The notes under the pieces were generated by a model. That model was not told where the DNA came from. It saw only the letters and a list, made by a program, of their open reading frames with translations, and ran no database searches. From Alteromonas genovensis (GTDB lineage Bacteria; Pseudomonadota; Gammaproteobacteria; Enterobacterales; Alteromonadaceae): a stretch of DNA of 64,000 nucleotides. Shown here piece after piece: positions 16,622 through 25,763 of the stretch (its first letter is position 1; each line of letters opens with the position of its first letter). The translations under genes and the position numbers were made by a program. The stretch lies in NCBI RefSeq assembly GCF_010500895.1, contig NZ_JAAAWO010000006.1:124001-188000 (forward strand). The letters are read 5' to 3'.

Positions 16622-16973
16622 GATGTTGGGGCGTCAAAGCTAACTAAATCTCAGGATAAAGGGAAAGTCGTTAGTTATTTAACGACGACATTTGTAAACT
16701 CGGCTACTCAGCCTTTTAATCTTTAGTGTAAGAGCGCAAAATAGAGTTAATAAGAACATAGCTTCGTATATATTCGAATTCCAAACTATGTCACATCAAT
16801 ACCGGTACTCAACAGCCACTTTCGCCTCGCCAAAAGTGAGTATCTCGGCACAGTAAAATAGACAAGCTTTGCAAACATTCATTGCGTTATTGCAGATGGC
16901 ATATCGCAGATGACGTATTTCAGATGGCGTTCGACCGTCTGCATTAAACTAGTTATTGGGAAATAGAAGATTT
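16622..16973. other. 352-bp promoter region of the RND efflux operon
   Basis: It contains the inverted repeat GTCGTTA-N6-TAACGAC (16667-16686), an imperfect palindrome TTCGTATATATTCGAA near 16762, and three tandem 14-bp units at 16893-16934. No regulator gene is encoded beside the pump and no ORF is convincing here. These elements are the only regulatory candidates seen. Confidence 0.45.
16893..16934. repeat. Three degenerate 14-bp tandem units before the RND operon
   Basis: CAGATGGCATATCG, CAGATGACGTATTT and CAGATGGCGTTCGA follow head to tail, ending 39 bases before the adaptor start. The shared core is CAGATGRCRT. Confidence 0.6.
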
Positions 16974-18116
16974 ATGAGTCGCATTTTTTACCTTACTGCA
17001 GCGCTACTGACACTTTTCGGCGTTGCAGCATGTTCAAACGAATCAGCACAATCGCCAGACTCGCAGCAGTCAATGCCCGCGCCTTCTGTTTCTGTAGTAA
17101 CCCTCAAAAGGCAGCCAGTGCAGCACGAAATGGTGTTGCCGGGCCGAGTGAGTCCATCTCGTCAATCACAGGTTCGTCCGCAGGTAGATGGTGTTATTAC
17201 AGACCGCCTTTTCGAAGAGGGGGCGCAGGTAAAAAAAGGCCAGCAGCTTTATCAAATTGATCAGGCTCGGTATCTAGCGCAGCTCAACAGTGCAAAAGCA
17301 GATTTAAAAAGTGCGCAGGCTAACTTAAAAACCTTAGAGGCAAAGGCACGTCGCTACGACGACCTGGTCGAGAAAAACGCCGTTAGCAAACAAGAATACG
17401 ACGATGTTATTGCGCAAAAAGAACAGGCCGAAGCCGCTATTAGCGTTGCTGACGCTGCGGTGGATGTTGCCAAAGTCAATATGGGTTACACCAAAGTATA
17501 CGCACCTATAAGCGGGCAAATCAGCCGTTCTTTTGTAACCGAAGGTACTCTTGTTACCACTAACCAAGCCCAGCAACTTGCCATCATCACACAGCTCGAC
17601 CCTGTATTTATCGATATGCAGGAGTCGGGCGCTTCTATTCTCACGTTACGCCAATCTATGCGAAACCAAGGCGCACTTGATGTAGAGCTAACGGTGGATG
17701 AAGTGAGTGGAGAAAAGTACTCACACACAGGTAGCGTTAAGTTTTCTGAAGTCACCGTTGATGAAAGCACGGGCTCAGTGACGTTGCGCGCCGAAATGCC
17801 TAATCCCGACAGTATCTTGTTACCAGGTTTATTTGTTAAAGGTCATGTGATCACAGGTCGCGAAAATGCGCTGCTTGTGCCACAGCGAGCTACAACCCGC
17901 CAAACCGACGGTTCGCTTTCAGTGTATGTGGTGAATAGCCGCGGTGAAGTTGAGGGCCGAACCCTCAGCGTTGGGCAAATTTATCGCGATCAATATGTGG
18001 TAAACGATGGGGTAAGCGAAGGCGAGCAAATCATTGTTACCGGATATCAAAAAGTAAAACCAGGTGCAAAAGTGAATGCATCTGAATGGCAACCTTCATC
18101 ACGCGGCTCACGATAA
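16974..18116 (+). CDS. RND efflux periplasmic adaptor lipoprotein (MFP)
   Basis: With the start at 16974, MSRIFYLTAALLTLFGVAAC ends in a lipobox, so the protein is a periplasmic lipoprotein of 380 aa anchored in the inner membrane. Order of elements: beta-barrel/lipoyl start (VVTLKRQPVQHEMVLPG, RPQVDGVI), an alpha-helical hairpin (about 95-165, with the LNSAKADLKSAQANLKTLEA heptads), a returning lipoyl half (YTKVYAPISGQISRS), and the membrane-proximal domain (LLVPQRATTRQTDGS). This is the AcrA/MexA class. It bridges the RND pump encoded 21 bases downstream to an outer-membrane channel. No tolC-like gene is adjacent, so a channel encoded elsewhere must serve. A TTG 18 bases upstream is an inferior start. 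Confidence 0.92.
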   Translation: MSRIFYLTAALLTLFGVAACSNESAQSPDSQQSMPAPSVSVVTLKRQPVQHEMVLPGRVSPSRQSQVRPQVDGVITDRLFEEGAQVKKGQQLYQIDQARYLAQLNSAKADLKSAQANLKTLEAKARRYDDLVEKNAVSKQEYDDVIAQKEQAEAAISVADAAVDVAKVNMGYTKVYAPISGQISRSFVTEGTLVTTNQAQQLAIITQLDPVFIDMQESGASILTLRQSMRNQGALDVELTVDEVSGEKYSHTGSVKFSEVTVDESTGSVTLRAEMPNPDSILLPGLFVKGHVITGRENALLVPQRATTRQTDGSLSVYVVNSRGEVEGRTLSVGQIYRDQYVVNDGVSEGEQIIVTGYQKVKPGAKVNASEWQPSSRGSR

Positions 18117-18137
18117 GCAAGCAAGGAATTTTTAGTT

Positions 18138-21100
18138 ATGGCTCGCTTTTTTATAGACAGGCCCGTGTTTGCATGGGTATTAGCAATTATTACGATGATG
18201 GCAGGTGTACTTGCCATCTATACGCTTCCTATTGAGCAATATCCTAAAGTAGCTCCCCCTACGGTAACCATAAGTGCTGCGTACCCTGGTGCATCAGCCG
18301 AGACGGTAGAAAACTCGGTTACCCAAGTGATTGAACAGAGCCTCTCGGGCATTGATAACATGCGCTACTTTTCCGCTAGTAGCTCAAACAGCAGTGTCTC
18401 TATTAGCCTGACCTTTGAGCCGGGTACCGACCCTGATATTGCGCAGGTTCAAACCCAAAACAAAGTACAGGGAGCGTTACCTTTATTGCCTGGCGAAGTG
18501 CAGCAGCAGGGGGTGACGGTGTCGAAGTCGAACAGCTCTTTTGCCTTAGCCGTTGGCTTTTATTCTGAAGACGACTCGATGGACCAGTTCGATTTAAGCG
18601 ACCTTCTCGTGTCTCAGTTTCAAGACCCCATATCGCGGGTTAACGGCGTGGGCAGCGTACGCGTGTTTGGTGCCCAGCGCTCTATGCGTATTTGGTTAGA
18701 TCCTAACAAGCTTTACAGCTACAACCTTACCCCTGTCGATGTGCAAGCTGCGGTTCAGGTGCAAAACACCGATGTATCTGCAGGTCAGTTAGGCGGATTG
18801 CCAGCCATTAGTAATCAACAGATAAACGCAACCATTCAGGCGCAAAGCCGCTTACAAACTGAAAAAGATTTTGAAAACATTGTATTGCGGGTAAATACCG
18901 ATGGCTCTCAAGTGCGCGTGCGCGACGTTGCTCGCGTTGAGTTGGGCGCACAAAGTTACGATGTCATTGTACGCTACGACAGAAGGCCAGCATCGGGTAT
19001 GGCGATTAGCCTTACTTCTGGCGCCAACGCTTTAGATACTATTGAAGCGGTAAAAGCTCGGGTAGAAGAGCTGCGCGCTAACTTGCCAGACAGCGTAAAA
19101 GTGGTGTATCCGGTAGACAGTTCACCTTTCATCGAACTGTCGATTCAGTCGGTGGTGGAAACCCTAATAGAAGCCGTGGTGTTGGTGTTTTTAGTCATGC
19201 TGCTTTTCCTGCAAAACTGGCGAGCAACGCTCATTCCTACCATCGCCGTTCCGGTGGTTCTGCTAGGGACCTTTGCGGTTCTGTCGCTGTTTGGTTTTAG
19301 TATTAATGTTCTCACCATGTTTGCCATGGTACTGGCCATTGGTCTTCTGGTTGATGATGCCATTGTCGTGGTAGAAAACGTTGAACGAATTATGGAAGAG
19401 GAAGGGCTACCGCCTGCCGAAGCCACCAAAAAGTCGATGACACAAATTACCGGCGCGCTGGTGGGCATTGCCGCCGTGCTTTCTACCGTATTTATTCCCA
19501 TGGCCTTTTTTAGCGGCTCGGCGGGGGCTATTTATCGTCAGTTCTCGGTAACCATTGTGTCTGCAATGGCGTTCTCTGTGTTGGTTGCTATCGTTCTGTC
19601 GCCGTCTCTTTGTGCCACATTATTGAAAAAGCACCCAGAAGATCAGGATAAAAACAAAGGCTTCTTTGGCTGGTTTAATCGTAATTTTAACAAAGGGCGC
19701 GACTCTTACCAGCGCACCACGACGCACATGGCGAAACGGGTTAAACGTTACTTTGTGGTCTACGGATTATTAGTGGGGGGCATGGCGCTTATTTTCAGTC
19801 AGCTACCAGGGGCCTTTCTACCCGATGAAGACCAAGGGCGAATGATGGTACTAGTGAGCACTCCCCCAGGTGCTACCGCTGGCAGAACTCTGGAATCGAT
19901 CAAGCAAGCAGAAGACTATTTCCTTAACGAAGAGCAAGAAGCAGTAAACGGTCTGTTTTCAGTGGTTGGTTTTAGTTTCGCAGGCCAGGCGCAAAATGCA
20001 GGTATGGCATTTATTAACTTAAATGACTGGAGCGAGCGAGATGATGACAGTTCGGCGTTTGCCGTGCTAGGAAGAGCCTTTGGTGCCTTTAGTCAAATTG
20101 AGGATGCCTCTGCGTTTCCCATTGTACCGCCGCCTATTATGGAATTAGGTAATGCCACAGGCTTTGACATGCAGCTAGTTGACAGAGCGGGCAACGGCCA
20201 TGAAGCCCTGATGAATGCGCGTAATCAGCTGTTGGGAATGGCGGCGCAAAATCCGAAGCTGGCAGGTGTGCGTCCTAACGGGCTTAGCGACGTGCCTCAG
20301 TTCAAAATTAAAATTGATAGCGAAAAAGCCTCTGCACTTGGACTGAACTTGAGTGATATTAACCGTACGCTTCAAATTGCATGGGGCTCGAGCTACGTGA
20401 ATGACTTTATTGACAAAGGCCGTATAAAGCGAGTGTATATGCAGGGTGACGTGCCCCATCGTATGACGCCAGATGACTTAGAAAAGTGGTATGTGCGCAA
20501 CAGCGACGGTGAGATGGTGGCGTTTAGCACTTTCGCCACCACAGAGTGGGTATACGGTTCACCTAAGCTGGAACGCTTTAACGGCATATCATCGGTAAAT
20601 ATTCAGGGTAGCCCTGCTGAAGGTATATCCTCAGGTGAAGCGATCACCGAAATGGAAAAGCTTGTTGCACAACTTCCGCCAGGCTATGGCATTGAGTGGT
20701 CGGGATTATCTTTTGAAGAGCAACAAGCGGGGTCGCAAGCGCCAATGCTGTACGCTATTTCAATACTGGTGGTATTTTTATGTCTTGCTGCATTGTACGA
20801 AAGCTGGTCGGTGCCTTTTGCGGTAATGTTAGTTGTGCCGTTAGGTATTTTAGGCTCGGTGACAGCGGCGTTTATCTTTAATTTAGCCAACGATGTCTAT
20901 TTGCAGGTGGCATTTTTAACCACCGTAGGTTTGGCTGCGAAGAACGCTATTTTGATTGTGGAATTTGCCAAAGAAGAGTACGAGAATGGTGTAGACCTAA
21001 TGACCGCTGTTTCAAATGCAGCGTCTCAGCGCTTTCGCCCTATTCTTATGACCTCAATGGCCTTCATTTTAGGCGTAACACCACTGGCCTTAGCCAGCGG

Positions 21101-21239
21101 TGCAGGTGCGGCGAGTCAAAATGCAATTGGTATCGCTGTAATGGGCGGCATGTTTGCAGCTACCTTCTTAGCTATCTTCTTTGTGCCTATGTTTTATGTA
21201 ATGGTTGAAAAACTGTTTCATAAAGAAGACAAGCAGTGA
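18138..21239 (+). CDS. RND (HAE1/AcrB-type) multidrug efflux transporter
   Basis: A 1033-aa inner-membrane proton antiporter of standard AcrB length. It opens MARFFIDRPVFAWVLAI, with one helix before each of two large periplasmic loops and twelve helices overall. The proton-relay aspartate pair is present in GLLVDDAIVVVENVER, and the second-half helix GLAAKNAILIVEFAKE carries the matching lysine. PGAFLPDEDQG and PAEGISSGEA are further family landmarks. Together with the adaptor it should export hydrophobic or amphiphilic compounds such as dyes, detergents, antibiotics or bile-type molecules. Actual substrates cannot be inferred. The operon appears limited to these two genes. Confidence 0.94.
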   Translation: MARFFIDRPVFAWVLAIITMMAGVLAIYTLPIEQYPKVAPPTVTISAAYPGASAETVENSVTQVIEQSLSGIDNMRYFSASSSNSSVSISLTFEPGTDPDIAQVQTQNKVQGALPLLPGEVQQQGVTVSKSNSSFALAVGFYSEDDSMDQFDLSDLLVSQFQDPISRVNGVGSVRVFGAQRSMRIWLDPNKLYSYNLTPVDVQAAVQVQNTDVSAGQLGGLPAISNQQINATIQAQSRLQTEKDFENIVLRVNTDGSQVRVRDVARVELGAQSYDVIVRYDRRPASGMAISLTSGANALDTIEAVKARVEELRANLPDSVKVVYPVDSSPFIELSIQSVVETLIEAVVLVFLVMLLFLQNWRATLIPTIAVPVVLLGTFAVLSLFGFSINVLTMFAMVLAIGLLVDDAIVVVENVERIMEEEGLPPAEATKKSMTQITGALVGIAAVLSTVFIPMAFFSGSAGAIYRQFSVTIVSAMAFSVLVAIVLSPSLCATLLKKHPEDQDKNKGFFGWFNRNFNKGRDSYQRTTTHMAKRVKRYFVVYGLLVGGMALIFSQLPGAFLPDEDQGRMMVLVSTPPGATAGRTLESIKQAEDYFLNEEQEAVNGLFSVVGFSFAGQAQNAGMAFINLNDWSERDDDSSAFAVLGRAFGAFSQIEDASAFPIVPPPIMELGNATGFDMQLVDRAGNGHEALMNARNQLLGMAAQNPKLAGVRPNGLSDVPQFKIKIDSEKASALGLNLSDINRTLQIAWGSSYVNDFIDKGRIKRVYMQGDVPHRMTPDDLEKWYVRNSDGEMVAFSTFATTEWVYGSPKLERFNGISSVNIQGSPAEGISSGEAITEMEKLVAQLPPGYGIEWSGLSFEEQQAGSQAPMLYAISILVVFLCLAALYESWSVPFAVMLVVPLGILGSVTAAFIFNLANDVYLQVAFLTTVGLAAKNAILIVEFAKEEYENGVDLMTAVSNAASQRFRPILMTSMAFILGVTPLALASGAGAASQNAIGIAVMGGMFAATFLAIFFVPMFYVMVEKLFHKEDKQ

Positions 21240-21307
21240 GGATTTACGATACAGTAAATTTTTATCTTTTATACTTTTAATGAAATTGTAGTTTCAGTTA
21301 AAAAATA

Positions 21308-21333
21308 CAATAAGTACATGCAATAAGGACATG
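21308..21333. repeat. 13-bp tandem duplication before the small hydrolase
   Basis: CAATAAGTACATG is followed directly by CAATAAGGACATG. The second copy supplies the AAGGA ribosome site for the gene starting at 21338. Confidence 0.65.
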
Positions 21334-21337
21334 AGCA

Positions 21338-21838
21338 ATGACAACCGTTGTTTTTTCGCACGGGAAAGAAAGTGGCCCTTGGGGCAGTAAAATTACTACG
21401 CTTTCGAATGTAGCAAGTGATATGGGCTTTGGTGTGGAGAGTATTGATTATCAAGATCTCGAGTGCCCAGAAGCGCGTTTATCGCGCCTTAAAGAAACCA
21501 TTGCTGAAAAGTGCAACGATGTCATTTTAGTGGGCTCTAGTATGGGCGGCTATGTGTCGCTGGCGGCAGCAAGTCAAATTTCTGCTCGCGGTGTGTTTTT
21601 AATGGCGCCGGCTTTGTATATGCCAGACTACGAAATTCAGCGCTTTCCCTATGACGGGTACGTAAGCTTAGTGCATGGTTGGAATGACGATATCATTCCT
21701 ATTGAAAATAGCCTTAAGTATGCTCGTCATCAAAAAGCGCAGTTGCTGCTATTAAACGACGGCCATCGTTTAGCCAATAGTAAGTCGGTGATTTCGCCCT
21801 TTTTCAGAAACTGGTTAGAAAAGTTCCGATATCAATAA
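21338..21838 (+). CDS. Small alpha/beta hydrolase-fold protein
   Basis: A 166-aa cytoplasmic protein with a minimal alpha/beta-hydrolase fold. VVFSHGKESGPWG forms the oxyanion-loop start, LVGSSMGGYVS the nucleophile elbow (GxSxG), GWNDDIIP the acid and NDGHRL the histidine. Length and layout resemble the YqiA/UPF0227-like and KANL3/Tex30-type small esterases. The substrate is unknown. It follows the RND transporter by about 100 bases on the same strand, but a separate promoter is likely. A strong terminator lies about 60 bases downstream. Confidence 0.78.
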   Translation: MTTVVFSHGKESGPWGSKITTLSNVASDMGFGVESIDYQDLECPEARLSRLKETIAEKCNDVILVGSSMGGYVSLAAASQISARGVFLMAPALYMPDYEIQRFPYDGYVSLVHGWNDDIIPIENSLKYARHQKAQLLLLNDGHRLANSKSVISPFFRNWLEKFRYQ

Positions 21839-21900
21839 GCCTTAGAAGTAGCCGAAGAGACAATAGGCAAATAAGGCCTAGGCAAAATCATCATGTAATA

Positions 21901-21923
21901 CGCCCACGCTAGTGGGCGTTTTT
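21901..21923 (+). terminator. Rho-independent terminator after the small hydrolase
   Basis: CGCCCAC-GCTA-GTGGGCG (21901-21918) followed by TTTTT. It ends the plus-strand hydrolase transcript, or the whole RND-hydrolase run, before the next promoter region. Confidence 0.82.
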
Positions 21924-22051
21924 GTAAATAGAGTAACGTGTCCTCTAAGACTAATCGCTTAGGCAGGAATTCGTTGATTGAGGCGGGAAAGTCTCTGAAT
22001 TTATGGCATTATTGATGTATTGGCTTCGCTAGCTCATAGAGGCAGAAAAGT

Positions 22052-23893
22052 ATGGCATTACGCTTACCCCCAGCGCCAGATTGGCCCGCGTTGATAAAAT
22101 CAGGTTGTCGTGTTTTTGTCGGCGGTAACGCATCAGTGCCCCACGCACTTGTGCAGCACCTCATTCATAATAGTGAGGGATTTAGCGACATTGAATTAGT
22201 GCACATGCTGGCGTTAGGCGATACCCGCTGGGTAAAACAAGAATACAAAAACCTATTTAAGGCAAATACCTTCTTTATTGGCGGAAGTGCCATGCGCAAA
22301 GCGGTTGATGAGGGGCGTGCCGACTATACACCGGTGTTTCTGTCGGAAATATCCAGCTTATTTAGCGACGGGATATTAGCCCTGGACGCGGCGATGGTAA
22401 ACGTAAGCCCTCCAGACGAGTTTGGCTATTGTTCGCTAGGTGCATCGGTTGATATTGCCATGTCTGCCATACGTCACAGCAAAAAAGTGATTGCCCAAAT
22501 TAACCCGCAAGTGCCGCGAACAGCGGGTCATTCCTATATTCATATTAGCGAGATTCACGCCTGTATTGAAGCGGATGAACCGCTGGTGGAAGTGTCAACA
22601 CCACCCATAGATAGCGTAGCGGAGCGAATTGGGCAGTATGTAGCTATGCTGGTGAATGACGGCGCCACACTGCAATTTGGCATTGGAAAAATACCCAGCG
22701 CTACCCTTAAGTACCTTTGTACCCATAAAGATTTGGGTATTCACAGCGAAATGCTCACCGACAGTATTATAGAGTTGCTGGCCTCAGGTGCCGTTACCAA
22801 TAAGAAAAAGACGTTCCACCCCGGTAAGGTAGTAACCAGTTTTGCCATTGGCACGAGCAAGCTGTACGAGCTGATTGATAACAACCCACACATAGAATTC
22901 TATCCGAGTAGTTACGTTAATAAGCCCACCAATATTGCGAAAAATGACAATATGGTGGCCATTAACAGTGCACTTGAGGTGGACCTTACTGGGCAAGTTG
23001 TTGCTGATTCTTTAGGTTATGACTTTTATAGTGGCATAGGGGGGCAGGTAGACTTTGTCACTGGCGCCTCTATTAGCAAAGGGGGCAAGGCTATCATTGC
23101 ACTGCCTTCTACTGCCCAAAATGAGACCATTTCCCGAATTACGCCGCAAATTAGTGAGGGCGCTGGCGTTGTCACGTCGCGGGGTAACGTGCAATATGTG
23201 GTAACGGAATACGGTATCGCTTCGCTAAAAGGAAAAAGTATTCGAGAGCGAGCGCTAGAGCTTATTCGAGTTGCCCACCCTAAGTTTCGTTCGGCGCTAC
23301 TAGAGGAAGTCAGGCAGCATTACTGGGTACCGCACTATCAGGAAAAGTACCCTACCGACATTCCTGAGTTAGGCGCTATTCAGCTTAAAAAACTAGATAT
23401 ACGGGGCGAGCGCTTCTACATGCGACCGCTCAACCCTGCCGACGAACGTCGGCTGCAAGAGTTCTTTTACTCTCATACTAAAGAAACTTTGCGACTGCGC
23501 TATAACTACGACCCAAAGCAAATGTCCCGCGAGAAATCCTGCAATTTAGTCAGTGTGGATCAAAGCTCTGATGCTGGGCTGTGTATTGTGCGCCAAGAGG
23601 GCTCTCGTATCACCATTCACGCAGTTGGGCGATTCTACTTTAATCCGTCAGATAATACCTGTGAAGCTGCATTTGTTACTCGTGAGACTCAGCAAGGAAA
23701 AGGCATGGCAAAACTACTGTTAAAAGAGCTCATCAATATTGCGAAAAAGCGCGAGATTAGCAAGATGATGGCGTACGTTCGCGGAGATAACATGCCCATG
23801 ATTGCTATTTTTGAACAAGCAAAGTTTAAGCGCAAATTTACCGGTGACCCGAGTGATGTTGAACTGGTGCTTGATGTGGCGTCGCTGACATGA
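22052..23893 (+). CDS. Acetyl-CoA hydrolase/CoA-transferase fused to a GNAT domain
   Basis: A 613-aa two-part protein. Residues about 1-445 are the acetyl-CoA hydrolase/4-hydroxybutyrate CoA-transferase fold (VNVSPPDEFGYCSLGASVD, FGIGKIPSA, HSEMLTD with a candidate catalytic Glu 233, SGIGGQVDF, VVTEYGIASLKGKS). Residues about 450-610 are a GNAT acyltransferase (FYMRPLNPADE, AAFVTRETQQGKGMAKLLLKEL with the acetyl-CoA loop QGKGMA, and an EQAKFKRK end). The arrangement parallels the acyl-CoA synthetase/GNAT fusions (Pat type) that acetylate protein lysines, but with a different CoA-binding half. It may be a lysine acyltransferase regulated by acyl-CoA, or a CoA transferase with a regulatory domain. 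The ribosome site is GAGG, and the stop overlaps the next start by four bases. Confidence 0.85.
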   Translation: MALRLPPAPDWPALIKSGCRVFVGGNASVPHALVQHLIHNSEGFSDIELVHMLALGDTRWVKQEYKNLFKANTFFIGGSAMRKAVDEGRADYTPVFLSEISSLFSDGILALDAAMVNVSPPDEFGYCSLGASVDIAMSAIRHSKKVIAQINPQVPRTAGHSYIHISEIHACIEADEPLVEVSTPPIDSVAERIGQYVAMLVNDGATLQFGIGKIPSATLKYLCTHKDLGIHSEMLTDSIIELLASGAVTNKKKTFHPGKVVTSFAIGTSKLYELIDNNPHIEFYPSSYVNKPTNIAKNDNMVAINSALEVDLTGQVVADSLGYDFYSGIGGQVDFVTGASISKGGKAIIALPSTAQNETISRITPQISEGAGVVTSRGNVQYVVTEYGIASLKGKSIRERALELIRVAHPKFRSALLEEVRQHYWVPHYQEKYPTDIPELGAIQLKKLDIRGERFYMRPLNPADERRLQEFFYSHTKETLRLRYNYDPKQMSREKSCNLVSVDQSSDAGLCIVRQEGSRITIHAVGRFYFNPSDNTCEAAFVTRETQQGKGMAKLLLKELINIAKKREISKMMAYVRGDNMPMIAIFEQAKFKRKFTGDPSDVELVLDVASLT

Positions 23894-24855
23894 CAATAAA
23901 AATTTTCCGTGGTAAGCACGGCACTAAACACGACCTCGGCAATGAACATCCAGAATCACCAGACCGCCTATTTGCTATAGACGATCAGCTGTTATCATCT
24001 GGACTAGAGATGATTTGTGAGCATGGTGATGCTACGCCAATCCCTGAGGCATATCTATCATTGGCTCACGACCCTTACTACATTAAAAGTGTATTCCACC
24101 GTGCTGCGCAGGTGTCCTTTAGTGATGATGAAAAGACCGTGTACGCAGGTAAAGAAACCCCTACAGCTTGGCTCGACGAAGATACTGGCTTAATGAAGCA
24201 CAGTTTAACGGCAGCGTTGGAGTCTGCTGGTGCTGGCTGTAATGCCGTAGACTACGTTATGGCGGGCACAGAAAGGCAGGCCTTTTGCGCCACTAGGCCC
24301 CCAGGGCATCACGCTACCTACGATAGCGCGATGGGCTTTTGTGTATTCAATAACATAGTATTGGCAGCGCGCTATGCATTGCAAAACTATAATCTACAGC
24401 GGGTCGCCATTGTGGATTTTGATGTTCACCATGGCAACGGCACAGAGCAGATAGTAGCGGGCGACCAGCGCATTATGCTGTGTTCAAGCTTCCAACATCC
24501 TTTTTACCCCCATAGCGGAGCGCCGGTTTTGGCGAGTAATATTTTAGCGGTGCCCCTTGAAGCGGGTATCACTGGCGATGTATTTAGAGAAAAAGTACAG
24601 CACTGGTTTAATGCGCTTTCTAATTTTCAGCCTCAGCTCATTCTCATTTCGGCAGGCTTTGATGCCCACGCTGAAGATCCTATGGCCCATTTACGTTTGG
24701 TGGAAGACGATTATTTTTGGATAAGCCAAGCACTAAGGCGTGTGGCTGATAGCTGTTGTGAAGGACGTATCGTAAGCATGCTTGAAGGCGGCTATGACCT
24801 AAGCGCACTAGGGCGAAGCGTAGTGGCGCACCTCAAAGGCCTAAGTCGGCCTTAG
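23890..24855 (+). CDS. Histone deacetylase family protein (class II-like deacylase)
   Basis: A 321-aa zinc amidohydrolase of the HDAC/AcuC/acetylpolyamine amidohydrolase superfamily. Key motifs are complete: RPPGHHA (tandem catalytic histidines, about 140-141), GFCVFNN, DFDVHHGNGT (zinc Asp and His, about 176-185), SAGFDAH (second zinc Asp, about 257) and LEGGYD. The enzyme should remove acyl groups from lysine side chains or from small amines. Its ATG overlaps the stop of the CoA-transferase/GNAT gene (ATGA), so the two are translationally coupled, suggesting a matched writer and eraser or a shared metabolite. The 3' end overlaps the convergent minus-strand gene by four bases. Confidence 0.9.
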   Translation: MTIKIFRGKHGTKHDLGNEHPESPDRLFAIDDQLLSSGLEMICEHGDATPIPEAYLSLAHDPYYIKSVFHRAAQVSFSDDEKTVYAGKETPTAWLDEDTGLMKHSLTAALESAGAGCNAVDYVMAGTERQAFCATRPPGHHATYDSAMGFCVFNNIVLAARYALQNYNLQRVAIVDFDVHHGNGTEQIVAGDQRIMLCSSFQHPFYPHSGAPVLASNILAVPLEAGITGDVFREKVQHWFNALSNFQPQLILISAGFDAHAEDPMAHLRLVEDDYFWISQALRRVADSCCEGRIVSMLEGGYDLSALGRSVVAHLKGLSRP

Positions 24856-25652
24856 CCCAGCCAACGTCCTAGCATATAAATCCCGGCACCTGCCATAGCG
24901 AGGTTTTCAGTCAATGAGATGAAACCTAGAGGTAAGTCAGAATTACCGCCCACACAGGCGCATTTTAGTTCTCGTTTATCAATATAAACAGCTTTAACCA
25001 CCGAGATTGCCCCCACTATACCAATACACAATGAAATAGGAGCGACTAAATATGCTGGAAAGTTTGCTAGCATTCCTAAGCCAGCATAAGCCTCGGCAAA
25101 AGGGTAAACATAAGCATAACGAACATGTCGCATGGCAAAAAGGTCGTAGGTAATAAACTGATTTGAAAATGCCACGAGATCTTGCAGTTTTTGCATGGCC
25201 AACAACACCATGGTAATGCCAATAAACGACATAACGACATGCTCTGGACTCAATGAGAGTCCAACACCGCTACCATTTAGCAGCAGTGCAATTACCATTA
25301 GAGCCGCAAGTGAAAAAGTGACGATAATGGGAGTATATCGAGAGCCTTTTTTATCCTCTTGCTTTAGGTTAAAAAAGTCGCGAAGGTCATCGTATCCGCC
25401 AACACGTTCGTCATTAATAAAGGTTTGAGGCGTGGTCGTGACATTATGCTTTTCTTTAAAAGCGTCGGTTTGTTCACGGGTGCTGAGATGATGGTCATTC
25501 ACCGTGTAACCTTTGCGCTTAAGTAGATCTTTAGACTTTAAGCCGAATGGACAGATATGCTCATCTGTCACCATCCTATAAAGCGTTGCGACTTGATTAC
25601 TGTTATGTGCGACTTGCTTTGTATTTTGCTCGGTTTGCATAACGGCCATCAC
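24852..25652 (-). CDS. Glutaredoxin-like domain fused to MauE-type membrane domain
   Basis: A 266-aa fusion. Residues about 22-95 resemble glutaredoxin (VATLYRMVTDEHICPFG with a single active-site cysteine, Cys 34; TTTPQTFINDERVGGYDDL carries the cis-proline and GGYDDL glutathione-site motifs). Four to five transmembrane helices follow (about 108-260) with the MauE/DoxX-like KCACVGG motif near 230, whose cysteine pair may exchange electrons with the thiol domain. MauE relatives pass reducing power across the membrane for protein maturation. The start is uncertain among GTG 25652, ATG 25649 and ATG 25640; GGGAG lies just ahead of the first two. The next gene upstream, also a thioredoxin-like protein, is about 110 bases away on the same strand. 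Confidence 0.78.
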   Translation of the reverse strand: MMAVMQTEQNTKQVAHNSNQVATLYRMVTDEHICPFGLKSKDLLKRKGYTVNDHHLSTREQTDAFKEKHNVTTTPQTFINDERVGGYDDLRDFFNLKQEDKKGSRYTPIIVTFSLAALMVIALLLNGSGVGLSLSPEHVVMSFIGITMVLLAMQKLQDLVAFSNQFITYDLFAMRHVRYAYVYPFAEAYAGLGMLANFPAYLVAPISLCIGIVGAISVVKAVYIDKRELKCACVGGNSDLPLGFISLTENLAMAGAGIYMLGRWLG

Positions 25653-25763
25653 TCCCTAAATATTTTTCAGACTCGATACGCGCATACGTAAATTTTTCGC
25701 AGTTACGCAGTGCGTAGGCCTCTTTAAAGGTTAACTAATGGTTATATACATATTGCGTGCCAA

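Noticed and set aside
19145..19501. 118-codon minus-strand open frame inside the RND transporter gene
   Set aside because: It is antisense to conserved RND coding sequence, has no ribosome site and its translation is Thr/Ser/Ala-rich as expected from the opposite strand.
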